The notes under the pieces: generated by a model | Databases searched by the model: none | What the model was told of the DNA's origin: nothing | What the model saw: only the letters and a program-made list of their open reading frames with translations | Program-made: the position numbers and the translations under genes | Origin: Ceratodon purpureus | Taxonomy: Eukaryota > Streptophyta > Bryopsida > Pseudoditrichales > Ditrichaceae | Reading direction: 5' to 3' | DNA: 64,000 nucleotides | NCBI GenBank assembly: GCA_014871385.1 | Contig: CM026423.1 | Location: 23,049,067-23,113,066 of the forward strand | In this document: positions 38,370 through 48,904 of the stretch, in pieces | Layout: each line of letters starts with the position of its first letter | Numbering within the stretch: position 1 is the first letter of the stretch

Positions 38370-38640
38370 GAAGAAGGGGCCGCAAGCAGTGAAGAAGGGA
38401 TTGCAGGCGCTGGAGAAGGGACCGCACACAGTGGAGAAGGGACCGCAGGGGGTGGAGAAGGGGCCGCAAGCAGTGGAGAAGGGGCCGTAGGGGGTGGAGA
38501 AGGGACCGCAGGCAGAGGAGAAGGGACCGCATGTAGAAGAGAAGGGACCGCGGGCAGTGGAGAAGGGATTGCAGGCACAGAAGGAACCGCATGTAAAAGA
38601 GAAGGGACCGCAGGGGGTGAAGGGGAAGGACACGCCGGAG
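38370..38640 (+). repeat. KGPQ coding repeat
   Basis: About twelve units of GAGAAGGGACCGCAG (EKGPQ), in 21-24-bp steps, with variable following residues (AV, GV, AE, HV). One unit reads CCG TAG GGG where its neighbours read CCG CAG GGG, a directly visible C to T change. Confidence 0.85.
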
Positions 38641-39324
38641 AAGCCTCAGAGGAAGGACATATCGCCCCCTAAGCCGGGGTCACAATGCCTACCGGGGCGC
38701 AAGGGAAGAGGGCTTTGGGGAGAACTTCCTCGGGAGGATGTAGGAGTCACGGCTGTGGGATTTGTGGAGACTTTGGTGTCGGTGGAGGCTGCTGCAAAGT
38801 TCATGGCGATACCAAGAAGGAAGGCCGAGGGTGCATCAAAGGAGAAGGAGCCGGAAGCAAAGGAGAAGGGCGGTGCAACGTTGCTTATAGAGGAGGAAGG
38901 CAGCCGCGGTGGATGAAGCGGATCTTGTGGAGGACTTGTCGTTGGGAGCATCGGAGGAAGAAGGAGCCGAGGTGTCAAAGTCTGTATCGCCCCGGTCTCC
39001 TTTCAAGCTGAGAGCAAAGAGGATGAAGGGGCCGAATGTGGAGGATGATGTTGGGCCGGGACATCAGACTGCGCCTGAGAATCTGTACTCAGCCGACAAG
39101 ACCACATAGAAGGAGCTGGCCGGGATTGTCGGAGTGAGTGGGAGTCTCGCTGCTGTCCCTGAAGTCAATGTGCGGACTAGGGCACGCACCGCCAAGGAGG
39201 CAGAGCAAGCGGCAGAGGAGTCTGCTGAGAAGACCAGGGCAAAGGGGAGAAAGAATGAGAAGGTTAAGGGCGGCAAGGTAGGTGGCGCAGCCTCACAGAA
39301 ACGGCAGAGAGGTGTTGCCACATA

Positions 39325-39650
39325 GAATACAGGCTTTAGCAATCTGTAGGATTGCTTGTAGTGTTTAATTTTTTTGTTTTTTGATCTATTGAGCTGCGGT
39401 AGAATGCTTGCATAGAATGGATTTGCAGGTATATTAATGTATCTTACCTCATCACCGAGGTCTTCCTAACAGGGAAGGTTCAAGGCTTGTATATTTTTTT
39501 CCCCATGCGGTTGTGCTATTTGCGGCCCATTTTTATTTTTCTTTGCATTTGTACTTTTTGTAGTTTTCCCCTGCAGTCCTAGAACCTATCTTTTCTATTT
39601 TTAAGAGAATGACGAGGGGAAGGTGGTCTGTTGGGATGTGATTCAACCAG
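39325..39650. other. spacer and likely intron end upstream of the SUVR exon
   Basis: AT-rich with no gene. It ends in ATTCAACCAG, taken as the splice acceptor for the exon starting at 39651. Upstream exons of the SUVR-like gene were not found; they may lie before the RING-like gene or have been lost. Confidence 0.4.
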
Positions 39651-39782
39651 GCTGAAGCTTGGTATGATGTAGCAGACCTGTCTAAGGGGCTCGAGAGGAT
39701 TCCTGTCCTTGTTGGTCAGTCTGAAATTGCTATGACATACTTTCAATATATGAATACGACTGTAGTCTTTGACCAAGCAGTC
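39651..39782 (+). CDS. SUVR-like histone methyltransferase, 5' part of an exon split by a transposon
   Basis: The exon begins after an ACCAG acceptor with GCT GAA GCT TGG and encodes AEAWYDVADLSKGLERIPVL...NTTVVFDQAV. Plant SUVR proteins have a comparable segment (a short acidic start, DLTKG-type motif, then IPLVN...) just before the pre-SET zinc cluster. The reading frame is cut after GTC at 39782. The next codon, GTG (of VATTLQSLRPGDFC), is at 54265, beyond the 14.5-kb element. The last eight bases, AAGCAGTC, are repeated at 54257-54264. Confidence 0.75.
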
Positions 39783-40567
39783 GGGGGAAAGTTCGTACGT
39801 GAGCGGAGAGCGTAGAGCGGAGAGCGGTGAGAGCAGAATGGAGAGCACAGAATTGACAATTAGGAAAATTTTCAAAAGCAAAGTAGACCCTATAACCGTG
39901 GAAAATTACTAAATTAAGGCTTAATTTTGACACTTTTTTTAGAAAAAGAGTATATTACCGTGGAAATTAGGGTTATCTCTGGTAAGAATTTATTACGTTT
40001 GTTCTCAAAGATACAAATTAGGGCTGATGTCATGATGACGTCATGCATACATTCCTTTAGATTTGTCATGGGTTTAGGCAAGATACAATGATCAGGCGTT
40101 GAGTTTTAGATCAAACAAATAATTCTTTCATAGGATTATGTAAATGCACAAGGAAATAAACAAATTTGAAAGAACGTAAAGGAGGCAAGGTTTGAAAACT
40201 TCCTGGAATATTTCAAAATTCGTGTATAATATCTTAACCGCTGAAACCAAGATATACCTTGTTAGAGTCCTTGTCTTCATCGAAGATTACTCTCTCTTCC
40301 TAGGCAGCAAAGCATCTTCATTTGAGTGATACAAGTAGGAGATTTTCATCATGAAACAACACTTGGTAAGCTGGATTCTTCATATTATATTTTGAGCATT
40401 ACAGTTGTGACATTTCATCCTTTACAAACACGGAGACAAATTGGATATGAGAATCATAACAAGTTTAGGTTTAGGATAGTAGAGTAGACGAAGGATTACC
40501 CAATGAACTCCAATTAAATCAAATCAAATCAAATGGAAACAACAATAGACCGAAGCCTCCTTCAAAC
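39783..40567. repeat. left terminal region of the large transposon
   Basis: The first about 85 bp resemble the inverse of the right end (GTGAGCGGAGAGC-rich). After that only short blocks match (ACCCTATAACCGTGG at 39888; AATTAGGG words). CCGTGGAAATTA occurs twice, at about 39897 and 39958. No gene. Confidence 0.7.
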
Positions 40568-43500
40568 TCACAACATGCTACAGTCGCTACTTTCACTCTC
40601 AGAACTAGATGACTCTGAATCTCCTTCTACCGCCTCGTCATCGACGAATAGAAGGGCCCTGGGATCAAAAGTAGTTGGCCGACTAGGAACATATGTGAGG
40701 GCTCCAGATTGAAACGCCTGTGCTAAGTCCTCTGCGTAGTCCGGAAGTATGAAAGGCTGAATCGGGCTGGAATGAAGACGCCACGATGGAGTGGACACTG
40801 ATGTTGGCCCACGTGGCGGTGTTGCTGAAACTACTCTGCAATAGAGAACGGACTGTGGTTACATCGAGTACGTAGAGCTCGAAAGACAAGTAACGCATGG
40901 ATAATTTGAACAAAGAATAGAAGACTTACACCACTTATCAGGTCTTGGTCTCTTTGGAGGCGCTTCGTCTGTTGCTGGCGGCCTTGGATGTTTAGGAGGG
41001 CCCATGGCGGATGGTCTAGCCATGCACGGTTTGAGAAGGGCGTTGAATATGGCTTCGTCCTCCTCAAAAGCGAGAATGTGACGACCAATAGCTTGGGAAG
41101 CCTTGATGGAGGCCCCTGAAACTCGGAGAGAAACAAAGAAATGAGAAAATGTGGTAAAAACGAGAAGAATAATTAAGCAGAGATATGCATGAATAGTTAC
41201 CTGTCCCAGCATTCCAATCAAGAACTATGTCACCGGGCTTTGACAGCTCCTCAATTATGCCCTGCATCATCTCAGGGGATTTCTCCCTTGGGCCTCTCCA
41301 CGGCACCTCCCCATTCATGAGCTGCGATTCCACATCGGTGAAGTTGAAAATGGCATCAATCTCGGTAATGTTGAGGAGCCCATGTATCAGCTCGGACTTC
41401 TTCGTCTGGAAGGAGAAAGTACTGCCACTACGAACGTAGACGCGAATCCAGAACCGCATAGTCTGCAGTCAAGCAAAACTAGTGAGTAAAATTAAGCGGA
41501 AGGGTTATCAGTAAGTAAAGAGAAGGGTATGTTTAGGGAAATTACCAAGTTCTCGGGGTTCGTAGGAGAAGTCAGGCCGAGGACATTGACGCCCCACCAG
41601 TCCTTGATAAGCACGTAGTCACCACCAGCAGCTTCTTCATCGATATCCTTAGCCAGCTTCTGATCAGTGTTGTAGATGAGGCAGATGGCACCATCTTTCT
41701 GCAGGAATTTATCTGCAAAACGGAAGATGTCGAACACATAATCCTTCTCGCGAGAGTTCCAAGGCGGAATACTCGTGGGGGGAACGGAAACGGATGGGAC
41801 GGGAGGATTCTCAGGGATGTCGGCAATGATCAAGTCGACTCCCAGATGGTCCTCTTGTTTGCACCGGTCCGGAACTCCGTTTTCGCGGCCTACTCCAAAC
41901 TTGAGGAAACAAGAAAGCAGAGTTAGTAACTACATAGCGAGTAGAGGTGGCAGAATCCATTAAATGTCCAAATATCGGAACATACCTTGCGAATGAAGTC
42001 TTGAGTCTTGATCCAATCCGGGTCGCCACCTTTTCTCTCCTGTCTCTTATTTCGCCGTAACATGGAATCCACAGATGAGTTGAAGACAGAAATATGTGTG
42101 GAAATTGAAGCTCCAGCGGAAGAAGTTGTTTGAGGATATAGTTTGGCCTTCCTCTGCTCGAGGAGCCCTCTGGTGACCTCGGAAGCACTGATCGAGGAAG
42201 GAGCCGGCGAAGAAGCTGGAGAAGGATTCGTAACGACAATACCCGGAGAGGGCTCTGGTGCCTTCTCAGCTGGCGCTGATGACTCCGCACCAGTTTGCTG
42301 TGATGCCTCTGACTGGGAACGCAGAGATTTCAGTCGCCTTCCTCTCCCTCTCTTCGGTGGTGGAGCAGAAGACTGATCCTGCTCTCCTTCACGACCTTCT
42401 GCATCATCCACGGAGTCCTCCGCCACGACCTCACCCCCATCGTGTAGAGTCTTGACGTCCGCCTCTGAGTCAATCGTGAAACCACGAGAGCAATCAAGAT
42501 ACCAGCATCCCTCAAGCAAGTGAGGAGCTTTGTACCTTTTCAACTGTTGGGGAGAATAGATACACTGGTCCGAGGTTTTCGACGTCCAAGCAAGGAAGTA
42601 GTTGGGGAGCTGCTGGACCGTGATGGCCCCCTTCAAAACAAGCTCTCGCTTGAAGTACCTAAGTAAACCAATATGTAGAAGGTTAGTATAAAAAAGATAA
42701 AGAGACCTCATTCTGGAATTTGAATCTGATTAAAAGGTATGTATCGTACCGATAAGTAACCGGCTTGACAACCTGAGCGGTTCCAGGAAATTTAGCAAAA
42801 ATGGACTTCTTGTCGAATGGCTTATCAGCATTCTTTCCAATGAACGTAGAGAAGGCCTTGTCCCACAACATAATACGTGCACTCTCCACATAATCGCCCG
42901 GCTCTTGGACATCAGGAAATGCCTTCCAATTAATATCGAGGTTCTCCGCCTTGCATATGTCCTGAAATTCGTTGATGACGGCTTCCTCCAACTGTAATTC
43001 AGAATTGAATTAATTAGCAGTGAGAGGGAATCGAGGAAGAGAAGAAAGAATCAAGACATTGAAAAGGTTTTCAAAAAACTATACCCCTGCCCAGAATGAA
43101 GCCTTGTTCAACCAAGGGTCGAAATCGGTATCCTTGAATTCAGGTGGTAGAAATCTGTACGACATTCGGGAACTCAGAGATGAGTTCCACCACCTCAACC
43201 AACGAGTCTTGTATTTGGCCTCCACGGCCGCTGGAACAATCTTCTGAAGCTTATCGAGGGACATCTCTGGTTTATTGTTCTCACTGAAATGCCGATTAAT
43301 CTGAAACAAGTACAGGAGTTTAAGAAAATATGAATACAAATCAATGTAGTCAAAGGAAATACTTAAGTGAACTAGGGTGAGGGTCTCACTTCGTTGAGGA
43401 AGTCGTCACCGTTCTTGGGATTTGCAATTGCCAAATACTTGGTGAAGTCCTTCCTCTTAATGAGTTCCACCATGTTGGTTGAAGCTGCATTCATGGCATC

Positions 43501-45300
43501 CCAAACACCAGTCGCGGTTTGGTCTTCAGTGGCTGTTTTCGTCTTGTAGACTCGGGCAGCTTCGTCAGAAGCAGCCGTGATTTCTCTCTGGAAAACAGAT
43601 TTATGAAATTGTAAGTTTAGAAACAAACACATATCATTTGTCGATATGGAAGTGTGAGGGGGGGGAGAAAGAAGTGCTTACACGATAAAGAAATGCGATG
43701 AAGACTTTGGTTGGCAAGGTAAACCAGGATGGATTAGCCGGTTTGTGGTTCAAACATAAATGATACTCCGCTGGTGTGAGGAGATCCTTGAATTCCTCCA
43801 ATTTCATCACACCAAAAGAGCGAATTCGGAAAAGTTTTGCCGGAATATTACTCTTTACATGATCATTTTCTGTAGACCTGTACGAATAGACAATGGTTAG
43901 TAGAATGCATGAAGAACGACGTCAAGCTGTGTGCAAGAGGAATGGACAAAATAGAGGGTTCAAATTCTCACCAGTTTATGTCGTGCATGGCATGTAGAAG
44001 GTTTCCCACATGACCGCGGGGGTCAAGAACAATGCAATGCACAGAAATGTGCCATGCTGGATCTTCGCTGTGATGTTTGTTGATATGTCTGTACCATGCG
44101 GCAAGGCGATGGTTACCTTCCCAGACATAGAACATCTTCCCAGAAAACTCCTTCAAATCCGAGTCGGCCAAGAGCTCATCTTCGAAAGCATCATTCGCTT
44201 TTTGCCAGCAAGGGCTCCACTCAGCCTTGGTCTCCTGCGTGACATCGGCTGTCTTCTCTTCATGGTCGTAGATGGAAATGTACATGACTCGGTCTCCATC
44301 TCTATATCCTTTGACAAACTCGCGCTCCAAATGCTGAACTCCCATTTTTCCTACAGGTCTCACTCTTGCCATAGAGATCATTCTGCAAAGGGGAACTAGG
44401 ATATGCGACTTCGACTTTGGAAGTATTCGGAGCTTGTTGATGACACCATTGGAGTCTTGCTTGTGTTGTACCCGATGTCCCAATTCACTGTCCACTACAT
44501 TCGTCAAATCAGGAGGACAAGATGGCGCTGGCAACATATCCTGTGTCTGAGTTACCTGCCAGAAGTCATACATTTTCAAATTTGATTCGAAGACAAGGAT
44601 GAGAATAAGTAAAACAATTATGAAGAAGAATAAACCAGTAGCTTATAGAACTGATACATCTCTTCTGGAAAACCAACTCTAAACACAAACAAAAGAAAGT
44701 AGTACATAGGCCACTATGTACGTGGAGCACGGCTATAATACTCCCTAGCCTGTCTACAGTTCCAATGACGGCGCCTCCTCCAAAAACGCCTGGTCTGCTG
44801 GACAGGGCAAGGCAGTATTGCCGGTAGAGCGAAGACAACATGGGCTGGCCTCCTCACTCTAATAGGCGAGGAAGGAGAAGGTGGAGACATTGGCGGCGTA
44901 CCAAGTCGTGGAGAAGTGGGCATATAGCCTGGGGATGTAGGCTCATAGACAGGAGATGTAGGCATGTACTGAGGAGAGTGGACCTCGACAGGTGCACTAC
45001 CTAAACCTACAGGGTTTCCTAAATCACACCTACATAAATGGGGCTGATCAAATGAATCCGAGAGGTCGGAAACATTGATCACTGTGATCGGAGAACTGAT
45101 GGACAAGGGTGCATCTGAGAATACCTACATACAGAGGAAAAAATACATTGTCAATTAACCAATTTAGGTTACAAAACTACTTAAAGAAGTTTAATCTACA
45201 TTGCAATATTCAATAAAAAAAGAAAATAAGATTAAATTACCTCAGTTTCTGCAGGAGTTGGACCATCAGCTTCAGTTGTAGTGAGTTGATCTGTGAACTC
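40568..45300 (-). CDS. transposon-borne ParB-like / N6-N4-type DNA methyltransferase-like protein, 12 exons
   Basis: Minus-strand exons with GT-AG borders and matching phases: 45300-45241, 45124-44858, 44555-43972, 43877-43682, 43587-43390, 43300-43085, 42991-42750, 42658-41986, 41899-41546, 41462-41201, 41115-40930, 40833-40568, about 1,170 residues. In order: an acidic segment; three Pol II CTD-like heptads (YMPTSPV, YEPTSPG, YMPTSPR); a module with YVWEGNHRLAAWYRH (44106-44120 region) that looks ParB/Srx-like; a helical middle; a Ser/Pro/Lys linker; then a beta-class methyltransferase fold with DLIIADIPEN (motif IV position), WWGVNVLGLT, PREKSPEMMQGIIEELSKPG, motif I VLDWNAGTGAS and AIGRHILAFEEDE. 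Motif IV is not the usual DPPY, so activity is uncertain. No internal stop seen. Earlier exons probably include those at 46732-47860. Confidence 0.7.
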
Positions 45301-45410
45301 CTACAACACAGACAACAAACTGATTATAAGATTCCAACAAACAGTTGCAATCCAACCAAATAATATCGTCATGAGATGTTAAACTATTCTGCCCCCCACC
45401 CCCAATCCCC

Positions 45411-46264
45411 ACATTCTGTACAGAATGTTAAACTATTCTTCCTCCCAAATTTCAACATTCTGTACAAAATGTACTCCCTTCCTCTTCGCGGCCATGGCAG
45501 TCGCGCCCCCCAACTCCTTGCACCCGCGGCCTCCCCCCATCTCCCCTTCCTCCGGAACTTGGACATTCTGTACAGAATGTACTCCCTGCATAGCCGCGGC
45601 CATGGCAATCGCGCCCCCCAACTCCTTGCACCCGCGGCCTCCCCCCCTCTCCCCTTCCTCCGAAACTTGGACATTCTGTACAGAATGTACAGAATGCATA
45701 GCCGCGGCCATGGCAGTCGCGCCCCCCAACTCCTTGGACCCGCGGCTTCCCCCCATCTCCCCTTCATCCCAATCAACCACATTCTGTACAGAATGTGGCA
45801 TCTTCCACCCCCAAGCCTTCGCGGTCGCGTCCCCCACCTTCGCGGTTGCCTCCTCCACCGTAAGCCTCCCTTGGATTTCCTTATGCGCTTCCTGCAAAGC
45901 CGCGGCCATGGCTGCCGCAATGGCAGGATCTTCCACCAGAGGGCTCGCGCCTTCGAGGTTCACCTCAATCAATCTCGCGATGTGCGCATCATTCTGCACC
46001 AGCAGGACCGCGAAGCCCCTCTCCTCCTTCGCTTCTTCGACCTAGCAAAGTGCTTCGAACTTGCCCCACCCCGACCCAACTCTCTCCATCTCCTTAGACC
46101 CACGGCCTCCACCCACCTCCCCTTCCTCCCAATCAACCACATTCTGTACAGAATGTGGTCTCCCCCGCCCCCGAGCCTTCGCGGTCGCGCCCCCCACCTC
46201 CACCCACCCGCCGCCTCCGCCCACCTCCCCTTCCTCCCAAACTTCGACATTCTGTACAGAATGT
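45411..46264. repeat. array of the 18-bp palindrome ACATTCTGTACAGAATGT at 108-bp spacing
   Basis: Copies at 45411, 45455 (one mismatch), 45563, 45671, 45779, 46139 and 46247. Steps are 44, 108, 108, 108, 360 and 108 bp. The unit between them is GC-rich (GCGGCCATGGCAGTCGCG and CTCCCCTTCCTCC-like words). 108 bp is 36 codons, so both strands stay open: minus reads HSVQNV...EEGE...KELGGATAMAA and plus reads DILYRM. On the minus strand this could be an exon of the methyltransferase gene, but I cannot fix its splice sites, and stops occur at 46042 (possibly an intron acceptor) and 45433. Confidence 0.85.
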
Positions 46265-46731
46265 CGAATTCTCCTCCCCGCGGCCATGGCGGTCGCGCGC
46301 CCCACCTCCATACACCCGCTGTCGAATCTCGCGGCGCTTGCTGCTAGAAGATTCGCAACCTCCACTTCATATATTGCGGTCGCAGCTCCTAATAGGATCG
46401 TAGCCTCCACCTCACAGTTCGTTGCAGAGTCCTTGGTAACCCCATCGACCTATCCTCTGGCGACTGTTGCGACAAGATTCGCAATTCAAATGATCCGTAT
46501 ATCCGCAATGGCTGCCCAGTTCGATGCAACCTCCAGCTTAAACATCGCGGCCACGGCTGCAGTGTGATGCGAATCCGCGACCTCGGCTCTTGCAGACTGA
46601 GCTGCAGAGAGATCTGCAAGTCGAATCTCTCACTCCGGGACCCTGCGTAACCCATTCCACGAATCCCCCACCTCACCCACTTCAACATTCAACAACCCCA
46701 CATCCCCAAAATCCCAAATTCGAACCCTTAC

Positions 46732-47860
46732 CTCCTCAGTGGCTGCGCCTCGATCCGTCTCTCCTCCCGCGCTCTCCATCTCCTCTGCCCCTCGGTCCTC
46801 TCCACGCGCGGCCATTCTCCCGTCAGCACAATCCACCCCCGATGCCGCAAGCTTCAGTTGCGAAGTGCCCTCACGTGACTCCTTCCTCCGACTACCTCGA
46901 CCTCTCCCTCTCCCTGGACCATCTATTCCTCTCCCTCGATCCGCAATCTCTATCTCTTGACATTCATTGTCATCAACGGGCCCCGCCATTCTACCGGGTG
47001 ATTGGTCCTCGTCTAGACTCATCAACGATGGACTTCCGGGGTCCCCTCGTCCCGCTCGTCTCGCAGCTATTGCTTCCCCACCTTCGCCCGCCTCCATAAT
47101 TTCTCGCCTTGCTCTACGAGCCACTCTTATCAATGTCTGAGGATCGGACTCCTCGCCCGCATCCACTTCTGGCGTCTTTTCCTCTAACACCTCTTGATCA
47201 ATCCTAAACCAATCGATAATCTGCACAAATATTTAAGACTATGACGAGTATTTATACTTCGGATATCTTATTGTAAACAACCATTCGGTTTGATGCGGCA
47301 TCATAACTCTAATTAGTAAAACAATAGAAATGCTAACACATTACATAAAAATGAAGGTAACTCTCAAAAATACATTATTTACAGTTAGCATGTTATAATG
47401 TATCGATTATGAAACTTACTGCATCTGTGTTAGAATGGTCGGCCGACTGTGAATTCGTCCCTCTTGTTGAACACTCCTTGATTCCAAACGAAGGTTGTGG
47501 TGTCTCCAAAGTCGGACTGGAATTGAACCCTAGGTCTTCCGTCATCTCTATGTGTTTTTCTCCGCTACTTCTTTCCTCATGCACCTGATGCTCAACTACG
47601 ATGTCCTCTAAAACCTCATCTTTCACCTCGACTATGGACTCTAAAATGAGTTTACGAATGCTACAAAATTTAATTGCCACAGGCAGCCCAGCTCCTCGAA
47701 CCTTCAGAGGTGCACTCAATAGGTTGCCTTTCGACTTTGACTTCCTACGTAATTCTCTCCTCTTCCTCGCTCTCCTATTTGTAAAATCTGTACCGTATGC
47801 CTTTCTTCTAGGTTTAGGAGTGACATAAGTGGAGGGAGCTGACCCTCCACTCTCCTTCAT
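46732..47860 (-). CDS. N-terminal exons of a transposon accessory gene (possibly of the methyltransferase)
   Basis: Exon 47860-47420 starts at an ATG (MKESGGSAPSTYVTPKPRRK) and ends at GTAAGT. Exon 47220-46732 starts after a TGCAG acceptor and ends at GTAAGG. Both are in phase 0 and give about 310 residues. The first is strongly basic (NRRARKRRELRRKSKSKG, a likely nuclear signal), then acidic. The second is rich in Arg/Gly/Glu (RGRGIDGPGRGRGRGSRRK). No known domain. Same strand as the methyltransferase exons with only the palindrome array between, so one long gene is plausible. The divergent transposase starts 1.04 kb away. Confidence 0.5.
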
Positions 47861-48904
47861 GTGTCTAACTAACGAGAGAACTCTCCTCACAATTCAGCTC
47901 TCCTTCTAACTGCCCTTCTTCTTATATATCCCAAACCTTCAACCCCTCGGTCTCAGTCCTGAATACTTTCCCTATGCCTAGACTATAAATAAATGCATTT
48001 CGAATTGAAGTTCATATGATAAATCTAAATTGGAAGAAAAAAAACATGTCCGCGAAATAATAATAGATTTCATTGTGCAATGGTATACTTGTATTAAATA
48101 TAGAAGGAACTCATGGCTCACTCTAATCTCACCTACCCACATATCAAATAGCCTCGGGTCCACGATTCAAACATTATATGCTTAGTTCTAAAAACTCCTA
48201 CCTCCTATACTTGGGCCTCCAAAAAGCAGCATTTAAATTAGTTAGCGCCGTCTCTCTTAAATCAAACATCAAATATGGACATTCCAACCTGAATATAATG
48301 ATCAACAGCGATGCATCATTCCTCTCACGTTGCCCTCACGATATCGCTTTGCTACTTCACTCACTCTTCTTGCTACTTACCTGAGTTACCTGCGAATATG
48401 GGGATGGTTTGTCTGTCCAACAATCTATTATGAAAATTGAGGAACCCTAACACAGAATAAAATATAGAATTTGAATAAATCATATGCTTGCATTAGTCTT
48501 ATATATATATAACTAATGCATGAATATGATTAATTCAAATTCTATATATTCATTGTTTTAAATGTAGGAGGAAAAGACGGCTCATTTTAATCTAATCACA
48601 CTCCATAAAAAATACAATCTGCTCCACGATTTAAACACTTAAAGCAATATTCTAAAAATCTTACCACATATTTATGGGCCTGCAGAAAGCAACATTCTAA
48701 TCAGTTAGCGCCGTCTCTCTTTAATCATACATTCGTTACGTAGCAGAATGAATCATTACCTAGTCGTCCACATGGACATTCCAATATGAATAAAATGATC
48801 AACAGCGATGCATCATTCCTCTCACTTTGCTCTCGCGATACTGCTTTGCTAGTACACTCCCTCTTCTCCGTTCTTCCTCTAGTATCTCTGAGTTGCCTGC
48901 GAAT
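47861..48904. promoter_or_regulatory. divergent promoter region with a tandemly duplicated transposase 5' end
   Basis: A segment of about 300 bp is present twice (about 48170-48410 and 48620-48915). Both hold AGTTAGCGCCGTCTCTCT, ACATTCCAA, GATCAACAGCGATGCATCAT and TGCGAATATGGGG, and so both include the transposase start codon (48398 and 48905). After the first ATG (MGMVCLSN) the frame is soon lost, while the second leads into the full gene. TATATATATA is at about 48501. Confidence 0.75.

Larger units (their letters stand above)
34854..39324 (+). pseudogene. broken RING-like gene with KGPQ repeats, unrecognised family
   Basis: One reading frame from ATG 34854 (MERSGSARSGDRD) runs to about 36719 with stops at 35634 (TAG), 36033 (TAA), 36285 (TAG) and 36465 (TAG) but no shift. 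It encodes a basic N-terminus, a domain around residues 170-260 (RRLFGKPYGDGG...VKYLHPILYQ), a coiled coil, and a RING-like Cys/His cluster (CCLCS, then SCRHLYHPFCA, CKCVATGC and CHPDWHRSFGWG). A GTAAGT donor at 36720 and an intron of roughly 1 kb precede a second exon from about 37786: an acidic Ser-rich region, then VEKGPQA repeats and a basic tail. This exon has stops at 38176 and 38488 and one frame change near 38900. Whether it is a host gene or belongs to a transposon is unclear. Confidence 0.55.

Noticed and set aside
45376-46347. A 323-codon plus-strand frame through the palindrome array
   Set aside because: The array unit is 36 codons long, so any frame without a stop stays open. The neighbouring spliced gene is on the minus strand.
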